Numbered from the stretch's first letter, positions 8,738 through 17,539 are shown. The stretch is DNA of 51,678 nt from Planctomycetota bacterium (GCA_029260735.1 JAJDCR010000173.1:1-51678); one strand, 5' to 3'. Made by a program: numbers and translations. Notes: generated by a model from the sequence alone, not told the origin.

Positions 8738-8929
8738 TTATGAGCAATACGGGCAAGTCATAATTTCGGTATTCCATTTGGATGCCTTTGCCCTAAATAA
8801 AGCTGCCTCCAACGATCCATTGCAATCAAAATAATACATAAAAAACTCTTCGCCATATCTCCATAGAAACTCGCACTCCTCACCATTAGAGCAAGTTAAA
8901 TGAAAATAGTATTCCCCTTGTTTAATCAC
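8738..8929 (-). CDS. Small 63-aa Cys-containing protein
   Basis: Starts with GTG that overlaps the stop of the truncated hsdM frame (GTGATTAA), suggesting translational coupling. Reads MIKQGEYYFHLTCSNGEECEF and ends with CPYCS; the three to four cysteines could bind zinc. A decayed copy lies at 7319-7481, so the gene was duplicated around the TM2 gene. I do not recognise the family. Confidence 0.5.
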   Translation of the reverse strand: MIKQGEYYFHLTCSNGEECEFLWRYGEEFFMYYFDCNGSLEAALFRAKASKWNTEIMTCPYCS

Positions 8930-9053
8930 TTCTCAATTGACTTGGGCTTGGGATTACGTCGCGGTATTTTCCTCTTACGTATACATCTCTTAAACAATCA
9001 TCTGCTATCGACCAGATAAAAGATACTAATTTGTTGTGTACTGCTGTGTTCAT
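8922..9053 (-). pseudogene. Truncated hsdM start (copy A)
   Basis: Reads MNTAVHNKLVSFIWSIADD and CLRDVYVRGKYRDVI, the conserved start of type I modification subunits, then switches to PSPSQLRSD and stops. It has AAAGGA upstream of the ATG, and the upstream promoter region is shared with the copies at 18.7 and 50.3 kb. It ends inside the start of the 63-aa gene, so that gene is now driven by hsdM signals. Confidence 0.7.
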
Positions 9054-9243
9054 CTAGTTCCTTTGTTATCTAACTTTCTCATCTGATGCCACGTTCGTTT
9101 TAGACTATGATAACGGTAAACCAAAAAAAATGGAATAAGTTTTCTCAGAGTTAATTTTTTAGTTGATATAGAAAAAGCCGAGTACTTTTAGCACTCGGCT
9201 TTCCTCAACTACTCTCCATTGCAATTCGCCCCTTGCAAATCTT
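8951..9243 (-). repeat. Repeated segment, copy A: SUFU end - terminator - hsdM promoter/start
   Basis: On the minus strand this segment runs from the end of a SUFU gene through a terminator hairpin and a promoter-bearing AT-rich stretch into the first codons of hsdM. The same order recurs at 50271-50612 (copy D), without SUFU at 18678-18842 (copy C), and as hsdM coding only at 11216-11312 (copy B). Identity is very high by eye. A possible promoter reads TTTACC then TATCAT or TAGTCT before the start. Confidence 0.75.
9172..9202 (-). terminator. Rho-independent terminator behind the SUFU gene
   Basis: AAGCCGAGT and its complement form a stem with a short A/T loop, flanked by A and T runs so that the minus-strand transcript ends in GGCTTTTT. 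The same hairpin family appears at 18811, 20249, 40582, 48612 and 50464. Confidence 0.75.
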
Positions 9244-9885
9244 TCATCTCTCTTTCGAACCGCTCATAGAACATGGCCTAGACAAATCAAAAACAGGATC
9301 AACTTCACATTCCTCAAAGTGAGTAAGCAACGCCTCGACACCATTATCCAGCCTAAAGTTCATCTCTAGTAGCGAAATCGGCACGAGATAAATTAACACT
9401 TTTGCGGTAACGCTATGTTTCAAAAGCTTTTCTCTATCAATAAACGGAGGATGCGCAAAGTAAAATCCTTCCATTTGAGAGTCGGGTACAATGGGCTTTC
9501 CCCAGTCAAAAGTTTCCCCACACAGAAGACGGGTGTCCTCGCTAAATGGATAGTGAGCTATCCAATGACATATCCATGAAATGAAATCAGAGTCACCAGA
9601 AATAGTAATCAATGGCTCATATGCATAGGTAACTATTTCTGCGTACTTATAGCAATCATCAAAATCCTCCATATTTGGCATCGGAATATCTGACATTCCG
9701 CCTGAAATATATACAACAAGATCGTTTAGCGGCTTCTTTCTGCTTTTTACAGAGGGAAATTGATATACATCTGCGTGAGGGATTTCGTCGTCTGTTTGAT
9801 GTGCTACGCTATCTGGCTCTCTACCCCGATGTGTTCTGATTTTACACGCTCGACTAATTTCCAGCGTACCATAGAAGTTTTCCAT
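9244..9885 (-). CDS. SUFU-domain protein with a replaced N-terminus
   Basis: A 213-aa protein whose residues from GREPDSVAHQTDDE onward are almost the same as the protein at 48684-49328, including the SUFU-like core LVVYISGGMSDIPMP and the tail HFEECEVDPVFDLSR. SUFU-domain proteins in bacteria are often found as immunity proteins against toxins. The first 20 residues (MENFYGTLEISRACK...) are unrelated to the other copy and the ATG lacks a ribosome binding site, so this copy looks chimeric after recombination. It is followed by a terminator and an hsdM start. Confidence 0.65.
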   Translation of the reverse strand: MENFYGTLEISRACKIRTHRGREPDSVAHQTDDEIPHADVYQFPSVKSRKKPLNDLVVYISGGMSDIPMPNMEDFDDCYKYAEIVTYAYEPLITISGDSDFISWICHWIAHYPFSEDTRLLCGETFDWGKPIVPDSQMEGFYFAHPPFIDREKLLKHSVTAKVLIYLVPISLLEMNFRLDNGVEALLTHFEECEVDPVFDLSRPCSMSGSKER

Positions 9886-9939
9886 CTGGACTAAAACATA
9901 CCAAGTTTATTGAGTAAAATAAGTTTTTACGAAGTAATT

Positions 9940-10665
9940 TTACGGTTGAAAGATTTCAAGTTCATCGATGCCTGTTGCTCCAAGAAAACTGATTTTTACA
10001 AACCTTGCAATGATTGGTTTTGAAAAAGTCACTCGCAAGCTCTCTTTTGTATTCGTATATTGCCCTTCTCCAGAAAACTTGCTACAAAAGTCTCTGGAAT
10101 CAAAAACCTTACAATATTCTAGCCTGTTGTCTTTAGTTGCAACCTCAATTATAAACTGACGGGGACGATAATCACGTGAAATATCAAGACGATCACGTCC
10201 AAATTGAAGTTTGCCAATTTTTGATAGTTCTTCCAAGTCCACTTTTATCCAACTATTTTCCTCTTTGGAGATCCATGATGAGCCGTTTCCATACTTTCCA
10301 TCAGTAATAAACCTTGGTTTGTGTATACCACTCAGTTTACCATTATCAATGAAAGTATTACTTGCTATGCATTTTTTCATGAATGCGATGTTGTTTTCTT
10401 GGTTGTAAGTTTGGAAGCTTCCTTGGATTTTGTGGTAGCCATCCACAACTTCACGATTACCAGTCAATTTAGATGGAGAAGGGTAAGTTACTGTTATATA
10501 ATCGATTTCATTCAAGCGTTTGATTTGTTCTTTTAATAGAAGAACTTCTTTTTCTAGATCATTTATCCTTTCTATAAGAGATTTTTCTTTTGCACATAGA
10601 ATTTGTCCGTTTGCGAAGATAAAAAACATTATCAATGAGCATAGTGCTTGCTTTTTTTTGAACAT
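9940..10665 (-). CDS. Secreted F5/8 type C (discoidin) domain protein
   Basis: A 241-aa protein: signal peptide (MFKKKQALCSLIMFFIFANG), a short coiled coil (about 28-50, LIERINDLEKEVLLLKEQ) and a discoidin-like jelly roll from about 95 to the end, with SSWISKEENSWIKVDL, IGKLQFGRDR and FVKISFLGATGIDELEI. Such domains bind carbohydrate or other ligands outside the cell. The start has AAGGGA upstream. It sits between pieces of the type I locus and the SUFU gene on the same strand; a link with them is not clear. Confidence 0.75.
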   Translation of the reverse strand: MFKKKQALCSLIMFFIFANGQILCAKEKSLIERINDLEKEVLLLKEQIKRLNEIDYITVTYPSPSKLTGNREVVDGYHKIQGSFQTYNQENNIAFMKKCIASNTFIDNGKLSGIHKPRFITDGKYGNGSSWISKEENSWIKVDLEELSKIGKLQFGRDRLDISRDYRPRQFIIEVATKDNRLEYCKVFDSRDFCSKFSGEGQYTNTKESLRVTFSKPIIARFVKISFLGATGIDELEIFQP

Positions 10666-10799
10666 TTTTTTCCCTTACCGCTTATAAAAATTTGTCTTAA
10701 GTTGGAAACATTATTAATCAGAAATATTTTACATCTCTACTTTTATGAGACAAAGCTTTCCATTAATTCTAACATCTTTTCTTAACCAGAGTTTTTTAC

Positions 10800-10824
10800 T
10801 CCTGGTGTCAACCTGACACCAGGA
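10800..10824. other. Perfect 11-bp inverted repeat
   Basis: TCCTGGTGTCA, a 3-nt loop and its exact complement. There is no T-run on either side, so it is not a standard terminator. It lies in the 319-bp gap between the discoidin gene and the hsdM remnant; the rest of that gap (10666-10852) shows no gene. Confidence 0.5.
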
Positions 10825-10852
10825 ACCATAATCGTTGTTTAATTAGGGTATC

Positions 10853-10987
10853 TCATTTTATAGCTCTCATATCAGAAACAGAACCAAGTTTAACGAGTGA
10901 TTCTTGGCCTGTTCCTTTTGAAATTTTTTGCCCAAGATTTTTCACCTTCGATTTCTTTACTCCATATCCAAAAAGGGTAATTCTTTA
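10853..10987 (-). other. Coding remnant of an unrecognised protein tail
   Basis: A minus-strand frame reads RITLFGYGVKKSKVKNLGQK, then SKGTGQESLVKLGSVSDM and ends with a stop. The composition looks like a real protein C-terminus. It follows directly on the truncated hsdM frame, which stops at KKY, so it is likely a fragment joined there by recombination. Family unknown. Confidence 0.35.
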
Positions 10988-11312
10988 GTATTTTTTAGCC
11001 TGAAGAATTTGCTGGCTGTTAGTTGCTGTATTATGGAGTCTTTGTAAAGTCCACTCACAGGTGTTATAGAAAACATAACCGCTCGCATCTTTCAGTCCAT
11101 TTTCGTCCCATTCGGTGAACCCTGCTTCATCTCTCTGGAATACCAATTCCTCCATGACAGCTTCTTTTGTAGGCTCCAGGAGAGCATCAAGCCTACGTAA
11201 AACTACCATAGGCAAGATTACGTCACGGTATTTTCCTCTTACGTATACGTCTCTTAAACAATCATCTGCTATCGACCAGATAAAAGATACTAACTTGTTG
11301 TGTACTGCGGTG
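10985..11312 (-). pseudogene. hsdM: Type I modification subunit HsdM, N-terminal remnant (copy B)
   Basis: Reading from the transposon junction: AVHNKLVSFIWSIADD, CLRDVYVRGKYRDVI, LPMVVLRRLDALLEPTKEAV and YVFYNTCEWTLQRLHNTATN, the well-known start of HsdM. It ends after about 108 codons; the methylase domain (NPPY) is absent. Its ATG and promoter were separated by the transposon and lie at 18684 onward. So the gene is broken at both ends. Confidence 0.8.
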
Positions 11313-11413
11313 TATAAGGCGTCGAATTAAAAGAGGAAAAAGTAGGATAAAACTGTCGAAATAAATAAGGGTAAAAAGTAATGAAGGCCCTAGAATAAAG
11401 CGAAATTAGAAGA
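11313..11413 (+). repeat. Left-end transposase-site-like repeats
   Basis: GTCGAATTAAAAGAGG at 11321-11336 and GTCGAAATAAATAAGGG at 11355-11371 share one consensus, with a weaker CGAAATTAGAAGA at 11401-11413. They recur inverted at the right end. They are likely binding sites for the transposase. Confidence 0.6.
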
Positions 11414-11420
11414 TAAAATG

Positions 11421-11470
11421 AAAGAACCCTCCAGGAAGGTGTATTCTTGGAGGGTTCTTTCATTTTTTTT
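11421..11470 (+). terminator. Strong terminator inside the transposon left end
   Basis: A perfect 13-bp stem (AAAGAACCCTCCA with TGGAGGGTTCTTT) with a 14-nt loop, followed by a C, an A and nine Ts. It would stop outside transcription from entering the transposition genes. Confidence 0.8.
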
Positions 11471-11540
11471 TGGGTGTAGAGACCGCTCCACCGACCAAAG
11501 CGAATGGTCCCTACAGATACCATAAATAAATTATGATAAA

Positions 11541-12101
11541 ATGATCATAATTGAAAAAACAGAAGAGGTCAAGAACTATCTTGACTTAGGAAATTACCCA
11601 AGACTCCCGACTCCAAAAAGCTGTCTGAAACCCAAGTGCAAAGGGAAGTTTATAAGAATAGGTTATTACACGCGCTGGATTTGCACAAGGGAAGAAGAAA
11701 GACAAATACGGATAGGACGAGTGAAGTGCAAAGTATGCAAGAAAAGTCATGCACTTCTCCCGTCATTTCTAGTTCCGAGGAGACAGGAGGTGACTTGGGT
11801 AATCGGAGCGTTTCTGAAAGCGAACTTGAAGGACGGTAAAAGCTTAAAAGATTCGATGAAAGAAGCGAAGCTGGTTAACGCAAGTCGCCAAAAAGTGAGG
11901 AGCTGGGCAAAGGGATTAGAAAAAAATTTATCTCTTCTATCGCATTTTCTATCAAAGATATACCCTTTCTGCAAGCGAAAGGGTAAAAGTCAGTTAGAAG
12001 GAGTATTGTCGTTATTATTTCCAGAAGAAAGAGATCCTGGAGAATCTCTGTCCTTTTGTAGTCAAAAATTCCATGTGTTAACAAAAAAAGCCATCATTTG
12101 A
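11541..12101 (+). CDS. Transposon-encoded zinc-ribbon/HTH protein (DUF6431-like)
   Basis: A 186-aa protein. Cysteines at 28, 33, 63 and 66 (SCLKPKC and KCKVC) form a zinc ribbon, followed by LLPSFLVPRR and a helix-turn-helix-like stretch (SLKDSMKEAKLVNASRQKV). This pattern is seen in DUF6431-type proteins that accompany transposases. It may bind DNA at the transposon ends or control the transposase. First gene of the element, 250 bp ahead of the transposase; that gap contains no gene I can see. Confidence 0.6.
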   Translation: MIIIEKTEEVKNYLDLGNYPRLPTPKSCLKPKCKGKFIRIGYYTRWICTREEERQIRIGRVKCKVCKKSHALLPSFLVPRRQEVTWVIGAFLKANLKDGKSLKDSMKEAKLVNASRQKVRSWAKGLEKNLSLLSHFLSKIYPFCKRKGKSQLEGVLSLLFPEERDPGESLSFCSQKFHVLTKKAII

Positions 12102-12352
12102 AAAACGGTTTGCTAAAAAAGAATGATGGAATAGATTTCTCACCAAAATTCCCACCATAAATTCACTTCCAAAAGAGATTTTAAAGCAAAAATTTCGTCG
12201 TTTTATTTAAGAAAGAAGCGGAGAAAATTTTGTAGTCAAAATCAAAGCGAAGAAAAACACATTTGCTTTGCCTTTTAAATTATATAAGGGCTTGCTAGTC
12301 TTTTTGCATCGTTTGAACTAGTTGTTCTTGTTGTTTTTTAAGGAAAAAAATA

Positions 12353-13675
12353 ATGAATGATGAAAAAAGAAATCAGCTAGCATTATTCCGCTACCAAGTG
12401 ATAGCTCCGTTGTTAAGTGTAATAACAACCGGAGAAACTCTTCGTGAAGAAATTCAAAAAGCTTCAGAAAGGTACTACCTAGTCCCAGGCTCTAAGGTAG
12501 TAAGAAAGTACGCCTTCAAAACTATTGAGAATTGGTACTATCAATACAAAAGAGGGGGAATTGAGTTTCTTAAAAATGCCTCTCGAGAAGACTTAGGAAA
12601 AAGTAGAGCCTTAAACAAAGCTAGTGCCAAAGAAGTGGAAAGGCTGCTAAGAGAAAGACCAAGTATTGATATTCCAACGATTCTTAAGGAACTCACAGCA
12701 AAAGGCTTAGCAAAAGAAGGAGAAATATCAGAATCTTCTCTTTATCGGTTCCGCAAAGCTTTGGGTCTAAGAAAAAATGATGGTATTAAAGGGGAAACCT
12801 ACAGAGCTTTTGCTTTTGAGCATCCTTCGGACTGTTGGCAGGCAGATGTACTACATGGCCCTTGTTTACCTACTAAGAAAGGTAAAGCGAGAAAAACTTA
12901 TTTGATTGCTATTATCGATGATTGCACAAGATTAATCACTCATGGTCAGTTCTACTATGCCGAGAATCTACCTAATTTAGCTGATACATTAAAGCAAGCT
13001 ATTATGAAACGGGGATTAACGGCAAGGCTTTACATCGATAATGGAAAGATTTTTAAGAGTAACTTCTTGCTTAGGGTTGCTGCAACCCTGGGAATACATA
13101 TCATACATTCTAAACCCTATCGACCCGAGGGAAGAGCTAAGATTGAGCGCTTCTTTCGTACTGTGCGAGCTCAATTTCTCTCAAGAGTAGAACCTGGTCA
13201 GATTCAAGATCTTAATGAACTGAACTTGCTTTTTTGGGCTTGGTTAGAAGGGGAATACCACAGTAGAACTCATCGTGGTTTAGGCGAATCTCCCTTTGAT
13301 AAATGGCTTCGTCTCTCTGGTTTTATTCGTCCATTACCTCCTGAGATTGATTTAGAAATGGTCTTTATGCACCAAGATAAAAGGCGTGTTATCTTGGATG
13401 GCACTTTCCAGCTAAAAAAATGTCGCTTTGAAGCTCCTTTGCATTTAGTCGGGCAGAAGATTGACGTTCATTACAATCCAGAAGACTTACGGATGGTTCA
13501 TATATCCTTAGATGGTAAGAAACAAGGGGTTGCTTATCCTGTAGATTTACATGCCAACAGTTTTGTTCGACGAGAACAACCTAAGCCAAAGGAAAATATT
13601 ACTGCGCAACCTTTAACTTCACTTCATCATCTCAAAAATTCTATGGAGAAAAATCATGACACCTCAGCAAATTAA
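12353..13675 (+). CDS. D,D35E transposase (rve integrase core)
   Basis: A 440-aa protein. The N-terminal part (to about 140) holds HTH motifs (REEIQKASERYYL, KTIENWYYQYKRGG). The integrase core has the catalytic Asp in CWQADVLHGP, the second Asp in LYIDNGK and the Glu in GRAKIERFF, with exactly 35 residues between the last two. A C-terminal beta-barrel-like region follows (FQLKKCRFEAPLHLVGQKID). It performs DNA strand transfer for the element. Start ATG follows AAGGA. The ATPase gene overlaps its 3' end by 20 nt, so the two are made together, as in TniA/TniB pairs. Confidence 0.85.
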   Translation: MNDEKRNQLALFRYQVIAPLLSVITTGETLREEIQKASERYYLVPGSKVVRKYAFKTIENWYYQYKRGGIEFLKNASREDLGKSRALNKASAKEVERLLRERPSIDIPTILKELTAKGLAKEGEISESSLYRFRKALGLRKNDGIKGETYRAFAFEHPSDCWQADVLHGPCLPTKKGKARKTYLIAIIDDCTRLITHGQFYYAENLPNLADTLKQAIMKRGLTARLYIDNGKIFKSNFLLRVAATLGIHIIHSKPYRPEGRAKIERFFRTVRAQFLSRVEPGQIQDLNELNLLFWAWLEGEYHSRTHRGLGESPFDKWLRLSGFIRPLPPEIDLEMVFMHQDKRRVILDGTFQLKKCRFEAPLHLVGQKIDVHYNPEDLRMVHISLDGKKQGVAYPVDLHANSFVRREQPKPKENITAQPLTSLHHLKNSMEKNHDTSAN

Positions 13676-14048
13676 ATCGGCCTTCGGGTTAAGTAAACTT
13701 CCTTTCGCCAAAGAAAGTTTAACTGTCTTTAAATACGCAAAGTTTAATAAAGCTTTTGAGTCTCTCTATTACCTTGCCCAGCGTTCTGGAATCGGTTCTC
13801 TAACCGCTCCTCCTGGCTGCGGGAAATCCGTTTTACTTGGGACCTTTATTGATAATTTATCCAGAACATCTTACTATCCTGTTTATGTTACCCATACCAC
13901 TTGCTCGATTATCGATCTTTATCGACAAATCTTGCATGGCTTTGGCATCGAGCCTACCAATCGAAAAGCTGAACTCTACCGGAGGCTGCACGAACGTCTT
14001 ACCAATCTTGCTTCTCAAAAGCGTGTTCGACCAGTCCTTATTATCGAC
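13656..14048 (+). pseudogene. Transposition AAA+ ATPase (ExeA/TniB-like), 5' part
   Basis: 131 residues with SKLPFAKE, the Walker A loop APPGCGKS and a strand ending RPVLIID, where the coding is cut by a RIT element. The rest continues at 17711. In the intact protein the joined sequence reads LIID-ESHKLP, a normal Walker B, so the insertion is exactly inside the catalytic motif. Family role: ATP-dependent choice of target for the partner transposase. As it stands only a non-functional N-terminal piece can be made. Confidence 0.85.
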
Positions 14049-14075
14049 TAATGTTGACACTTCATTAATGTTGAG
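14044..14075 (+). repeat. RIT left terminal inverted repeat
   Basis: Begins TCGACTAATGTTGAC and ends TTAATGTTGAG. It is the exact reverse complement of 17652-17683. Confidence 0.9.
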
Positions 14076-14186
14076 TCAACGCCATTTTTTTCGCAAACCA
14101 TATCTTTAACCTTCACTTACTCAACATTAATAAAAGTACAATAGCCTCCTAAAATAATTTAAGGTTTCACTTTAAAAGGAGGCAAA

Positions 14187-16526
14187 ATGCTTTTAAAAAT
14201 ATTTCCTGAAGCTTGGCAGAGTTATCTTTCCCTTCCTATTCTTGGATCAACTATTGAAGAATTTACCTCTTGGGCAAACGAAAGAGGGCATACCATCAAA
14301 ACCATCAGGTATTTATTGAAAGGAGTAAAAAAGATAGATGTTTTTTTTGTCCAGCAAAATATTACATCGATAGATGAGCTTACACATGAACATTTTGAGT
14401 TGGCATGGCAACACTATTATTCTATTCGAAATACTCGTAATACGGTTCATACAATAAAGCAATTTATTAATGAAACCTATGGCTTAGCGCCTAGTCCCAA
14501 AATTATTAAAACACCAATATTAGAAGAACTAGATTTTTATGTGGGTTACTTGAAAGATGTACGTGGTTTCGCAGAGAGAACTATCAAGTCTCATGCTATC
14601 TATATTCGGGATTTTCTTCAATATCTTGATTATGATAATAATACCCCCATATTGCAATCGCTTACTTTAAAGCAAATAGAAGAATTTGTCTGTGTTTGCT
14701 CTAAGAGAATGAACCGTTATTCGCTACAACACCTTATCGGATATATACGATCTTTTCTTCGCTTCAAATATGAACAAGGAGCTTTAAATATTCCGTTACA
14801 TACTATGATTGATTCTCCAAGAGTTTATCGGCTTGAGCAACTACCTCGTTCTATTCCATGGGAAACAGTAAATAAACTTATCTTGTCAATAGAACAAAAA
14901 GACGCAATAGATATTCGTGATTACACGATATTATATTTGACAGCGAGTTACGGATTGCGTGCATGTGAAACTGCTTCTCTAACCTTAGATGATATTTGCT
15001 GGAAAGAAGGATTAATTAAAATACCACAAAGTAAAAGCAAAAAAACTTTGTATCTCCCTCTTACCGATGCTGTAGGCGAAGTGTTAATTAGGTATTTAAA
15101 AAAAGCTCGTCGCGATGTTCCTCATCGAAATCTATTTTTCCTATCTCATGCTCCCTACAATCCTCTAACTCGTACAGCTATCAGTGAGATATTTAAACGT
15201 AGAGTTCGTGCAAGTGGATTAAATATCAAACATGGAATTCACAGTTTGAGACATGCATATGCAGAACATTTACTTCGACAAGGTACTTCTATAAAAGCAA
15301 TAGGAGATTTATTAGGACATAGAAGTCAAGAAAGCACTTGTGTATATTTGCGTTTAGCAATTGAAGACTTGAGATCTGTGGGGTTACAAGTTCCCCAAAC
15401 TCCTAAAATTGAGATTCCTAAGAATTTAATTTTGGAGCATTACAAAACTCACAAAACTATGCCAAATGCTAATCAGAGTAATAATATCACTCATCTAAAG
15501 AAAGATTATTCAGCAAGCAGTTTTTTGGCCAAAAGCATTGAAGATTATATCCGGTTAAAAAGATCTCTAGGAAGGGATTACAGAGGAGAATCTCATACTC
15601 TATATGTTTTTGATTCCTTTTTAGCTCTTCATTATCCTTACGCAAAGAATTTAACTCCCAAAATGTTTGATAATTGGTGTAGTACTTTGCATCACCTTAG
15701 TTCAACAGTATGTCGCAGAAGAATGTATATAGTGCATAATTTATGTGTATTTCATAGTAGATCACATCCTCAAACATTCGTTCCCGATGTATTAAATTTC
15801 CCCAAAAACCATCAATCTGTTGTCCCTTATATTTTTTCCGAGTTAGAAATAGCACAATTAATTACTGCCGCACAACATCTTCTACCTCATAAATCTAGAA
15901 ATTTTCCTTTACGTTCAGCAACTTTAGGACTTGCAATATTGCTTCTTTATACAACGGGTATTCGTCGAGGAGAACTTTTAAGGTTGTGTTTAGCTGATTT
16001 TAATCAGCAGGAAATGACTCTGCAAATACGCGAAACAAAATTCCATAAGTCTAGAATAGTTCCAATTTCATCTACAGTGGCAATAGAGCTTAGAAAGTAT
16101 CTACACCTACGCAGTATTGGCAATTTTCCGATGGAGCAGAAGTCACCTCTTATCTGGAATGGAAAAGTAAACACTAATCCTCAAAGTTATAGTGGCTCAG
16201 GATTCATTACTAATTTCTCTGCTTTATGTAAAGCTTTGAGGATTTTCAAAGAAGATGGGAGAACACCAAGAATTCATGATGTTAGGCATTCTTTCGCCTG
16301 TAGGGTTTTACAACATTGGTATGAGCAAGGAGAAAACGTCCAAGCTAAGTTACCCCTTTTATCAACATATATGGGACATATTTCCATTGTTTCTACTCAT
16401 TATTATCTTCAATTTATAGAGGAAATTAGCTCTGAAGTTAGCATGCGCTTTTATAAAAGTTTTGGACAACCTCTTACTTCTAGTACACAGAAACCAAGAT
16501 TTGCAGAAAAGAGGGACAATACATGA
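14187..16526 (+). CDS. Fused double tyrosine recombinase (RitA-RitB)
   Basis: A 779-aa protein with two complete recombinase units. Unit 1 (about 1-400): core-binding helices, then GLRACE (Arg), HSLRHAYA (His-x-x-Arg), LLGHRS (His) and the nucleophile in CVYLRL. Unit 2 (about 440-779) opens with IEDYIRLKRSLGRDYRGE, the usual RitB start, and has GIRRGE, HDVRHSFA, YMGHIS and THYYLQF. Both active sites look intact. RIT elements normally encode these as separate proteins; the second RIT element in this window keeps them separate with an ATGA overlap, so the fusion is a real difference. AAAGGAGG lies at a good distance from the ATG. Confidence 0.85.
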   Translation: MLLKIFPEAWQSYLSLPILGSTIEEFTSWANERGHTIKTIRYLLKGVKKIDVFFVQQNITSIDELTHEHFELAWQHYYSIRNTRNTVHTIKQFINETYGLAPSPKIIKTPILEELDFYVGYLKDVRGFAERTIKSHAIYIRDFLQYLDYDNNTPILQSLTLKQIEEFVCVCSKRMNRYSLQHLIGYIRSFLRFKYEQGALNIPLHTMIDSPRVYRLEQLPRSIPWETVNKLILSIEQKDAIDIRDYTILYLTASYGLRACETASLTLDDICWKEGLIKIPQSKSKKTLYLPLTDAVGEVLIRYLKKARRDVPHRNLFFLSHAPYNPLTRTAISEIFKRRVRASGLNIKHGIHSLRHAYAEHLLRQGTSIKAIGDLLGHRSQESTCVYLRLAIEDLRSVGLQVPQTPKIEIPKNLILEHYKTHKTMPNANQSNNITHLKKDYSASSFLAKSIEDYIRLKRSLGRDYRGESHTLYVFDSFLALHYPYAKNLTPKMFDNWCSTLHHLSSTVCRRRMYIVHNLCVFHSRSHPQTFVPDVLNFPKNHQSVVPYIFSELEIAQLITAAQHLLPHKSRNFPLRSATLGLAILLLYTTGIRRGELLRLCLADFNQQEMTLQIRETKFHKSRIVPISSTVAIELRKYLHLRSIGNFPMEQKSPLIWNGKVNTNPQSYSGSGFITNFSALCKALRIFKEDGRTPRIHDVRHSFACRVLQHWYEQGENVQAKLPLLSTYMGHISIVSTHYYLQFIEEISSEVSMRFYKSFGQPLTSSTQKPRFAEKRDNT

Positions 16527-17539
16527 AAGTACCAAAATCTAATATTTTTAGTATAGCGTTAAGAAACTTCTTTGTTGATTATCTTCCTCAATTACGAGGA
16601 ATGAGTTCTCATACTATTCTAAGTTATCGTGATAGCTTAAAGCTTTTCCTTCAGTTTCTAGCAGAAGAAAAAAATATATCAATCTCTAAAATTTCTATGG
16701 AGAATCTTGGTACGAATGAAGTTATAGACTTTCTTGCACACTTAGAGAGAAAACGTAGCAATAAAGTTGGTACACGAAACATTCGTCTTGCTGCTATCCA
16801 TAGTTTTTTTCGCTACTTGGCAGGGATTAGTCCAGAGCATCTCAATCAATGTCAAAAAATACTTAGCATTCCTTTTAAACGTACGACCACACGAACTATT
16901 GATTATCTCGAATTTGAAGAAATTAGAGCGGTTCTAGAATCCATTGATCGCGGTAAGCTAGATGGACAGCGTGATTATGCTTTGCTTTTGTTTATGTTTA
17001 ATACAGGGGCTAGAGTTCAGGAAATCGTTGATTTGAAAACTAACAGTGTACGGCTATCAAAACCTTACAAGGTCAATTTGTTTGGCAAAGGACGCAAAGA
17101 ACGTGTATGCCCTATTTGGTCAGAAACAGCTCAAGTATTACTTGATTACTTGGAAAAACGGCAAGTTGATTTTTTAAAATCAAGCCCTGTCTTTTTAAAT
17201 CATCAAGGTCAACCTCTTACTAGATTTGGAATAGGATATATTTTAAAAAAATATATAAAAAAGGCTACAGTCGTTATGCCTTCTCTAAAAAATAAGCGTC
17301 TTCATCCTCATTCTATGAGGCACAGTTGCGCTGTCTATCTTCTAAAATCAGGAATAGATCTATCTTCAATTGCTAATTGGATGGGACATGCTAGTCCCAA
17401 TACTACCAATAAATATGCAAATATGGATCTTGAAATGAAGCAGAAAGCTATTGATAAAGCAAAATCATTAGGTAAGGAAATTGAGAAACCTTCATGGAGA
17501 GAAAATTCAGATTTGTTATCTTGGCTTGAATCTTTGTAA
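16523..17539 (+). CDS. Tyrosine recombinase RitC
   Basis: A 338-aa XerC-like recombinase, third gene of the RIT element. It has an SAM-like N-terminal domain (SHTILSYRDSLKLFLQFL), GARVQE (Arg), GKGRKER (Lys), HPHSMRHSCA (His-x-x-Arg), MGHASP (His) and NKYANMD with the Tyr nucleophile. Its ATG overlaps the stop of the upstream fusion as ATGA, so translation is coupled. Confidence 0.85.
   Translation: MKVPKSNIFSIALRNFFVDYLPQLRGMSSHTILSYRDSLKLFLQFLAEEKNISISKISMENLGTNEVIDFLAHLERKRSNKVGTRNIRLAAIHSFFRYLAGISPEHLNQCQKILSIPFKRTTTRTIDYLEFEEIRAVLESIDRGKLDGQRDYALLLFMFNTGARVQEIVDLKTNSVRLSKPYKVNLFGKGRKERVCPIWSETAQVLLDYLEKRQVDFLKSSPVFLNHQGQPLTRFGIGYILKKYIKKATVVMPSLKNKRLHPHSMRHSCAVYLLKSGIDLSSIANWMGHASPNTTNKYANMDLEMKQKAIDKAKSLGKEIEKPSWRENSDLLSWLESL

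Noticed and set aside
9185..9284. Small frame MFYERFEREMKDLQ overlapping SUFU 3' ends
   Set aside because: It recurs in all copies because the DNA is duplicated; there is no ribosome binding site and the lengths differ between copies.
10800..10824. 11-bp inverted repeat as a terminator
   Set aside because: No T-run on either side; recorded only as an inverted repeat.
12102..12352. Gap between the zinc-ribbon gene and the transposase as a hidden gene
   Set aside because: No frame of useful length with a start signal; AT-rich with only a ribosome binding site for the transposase.
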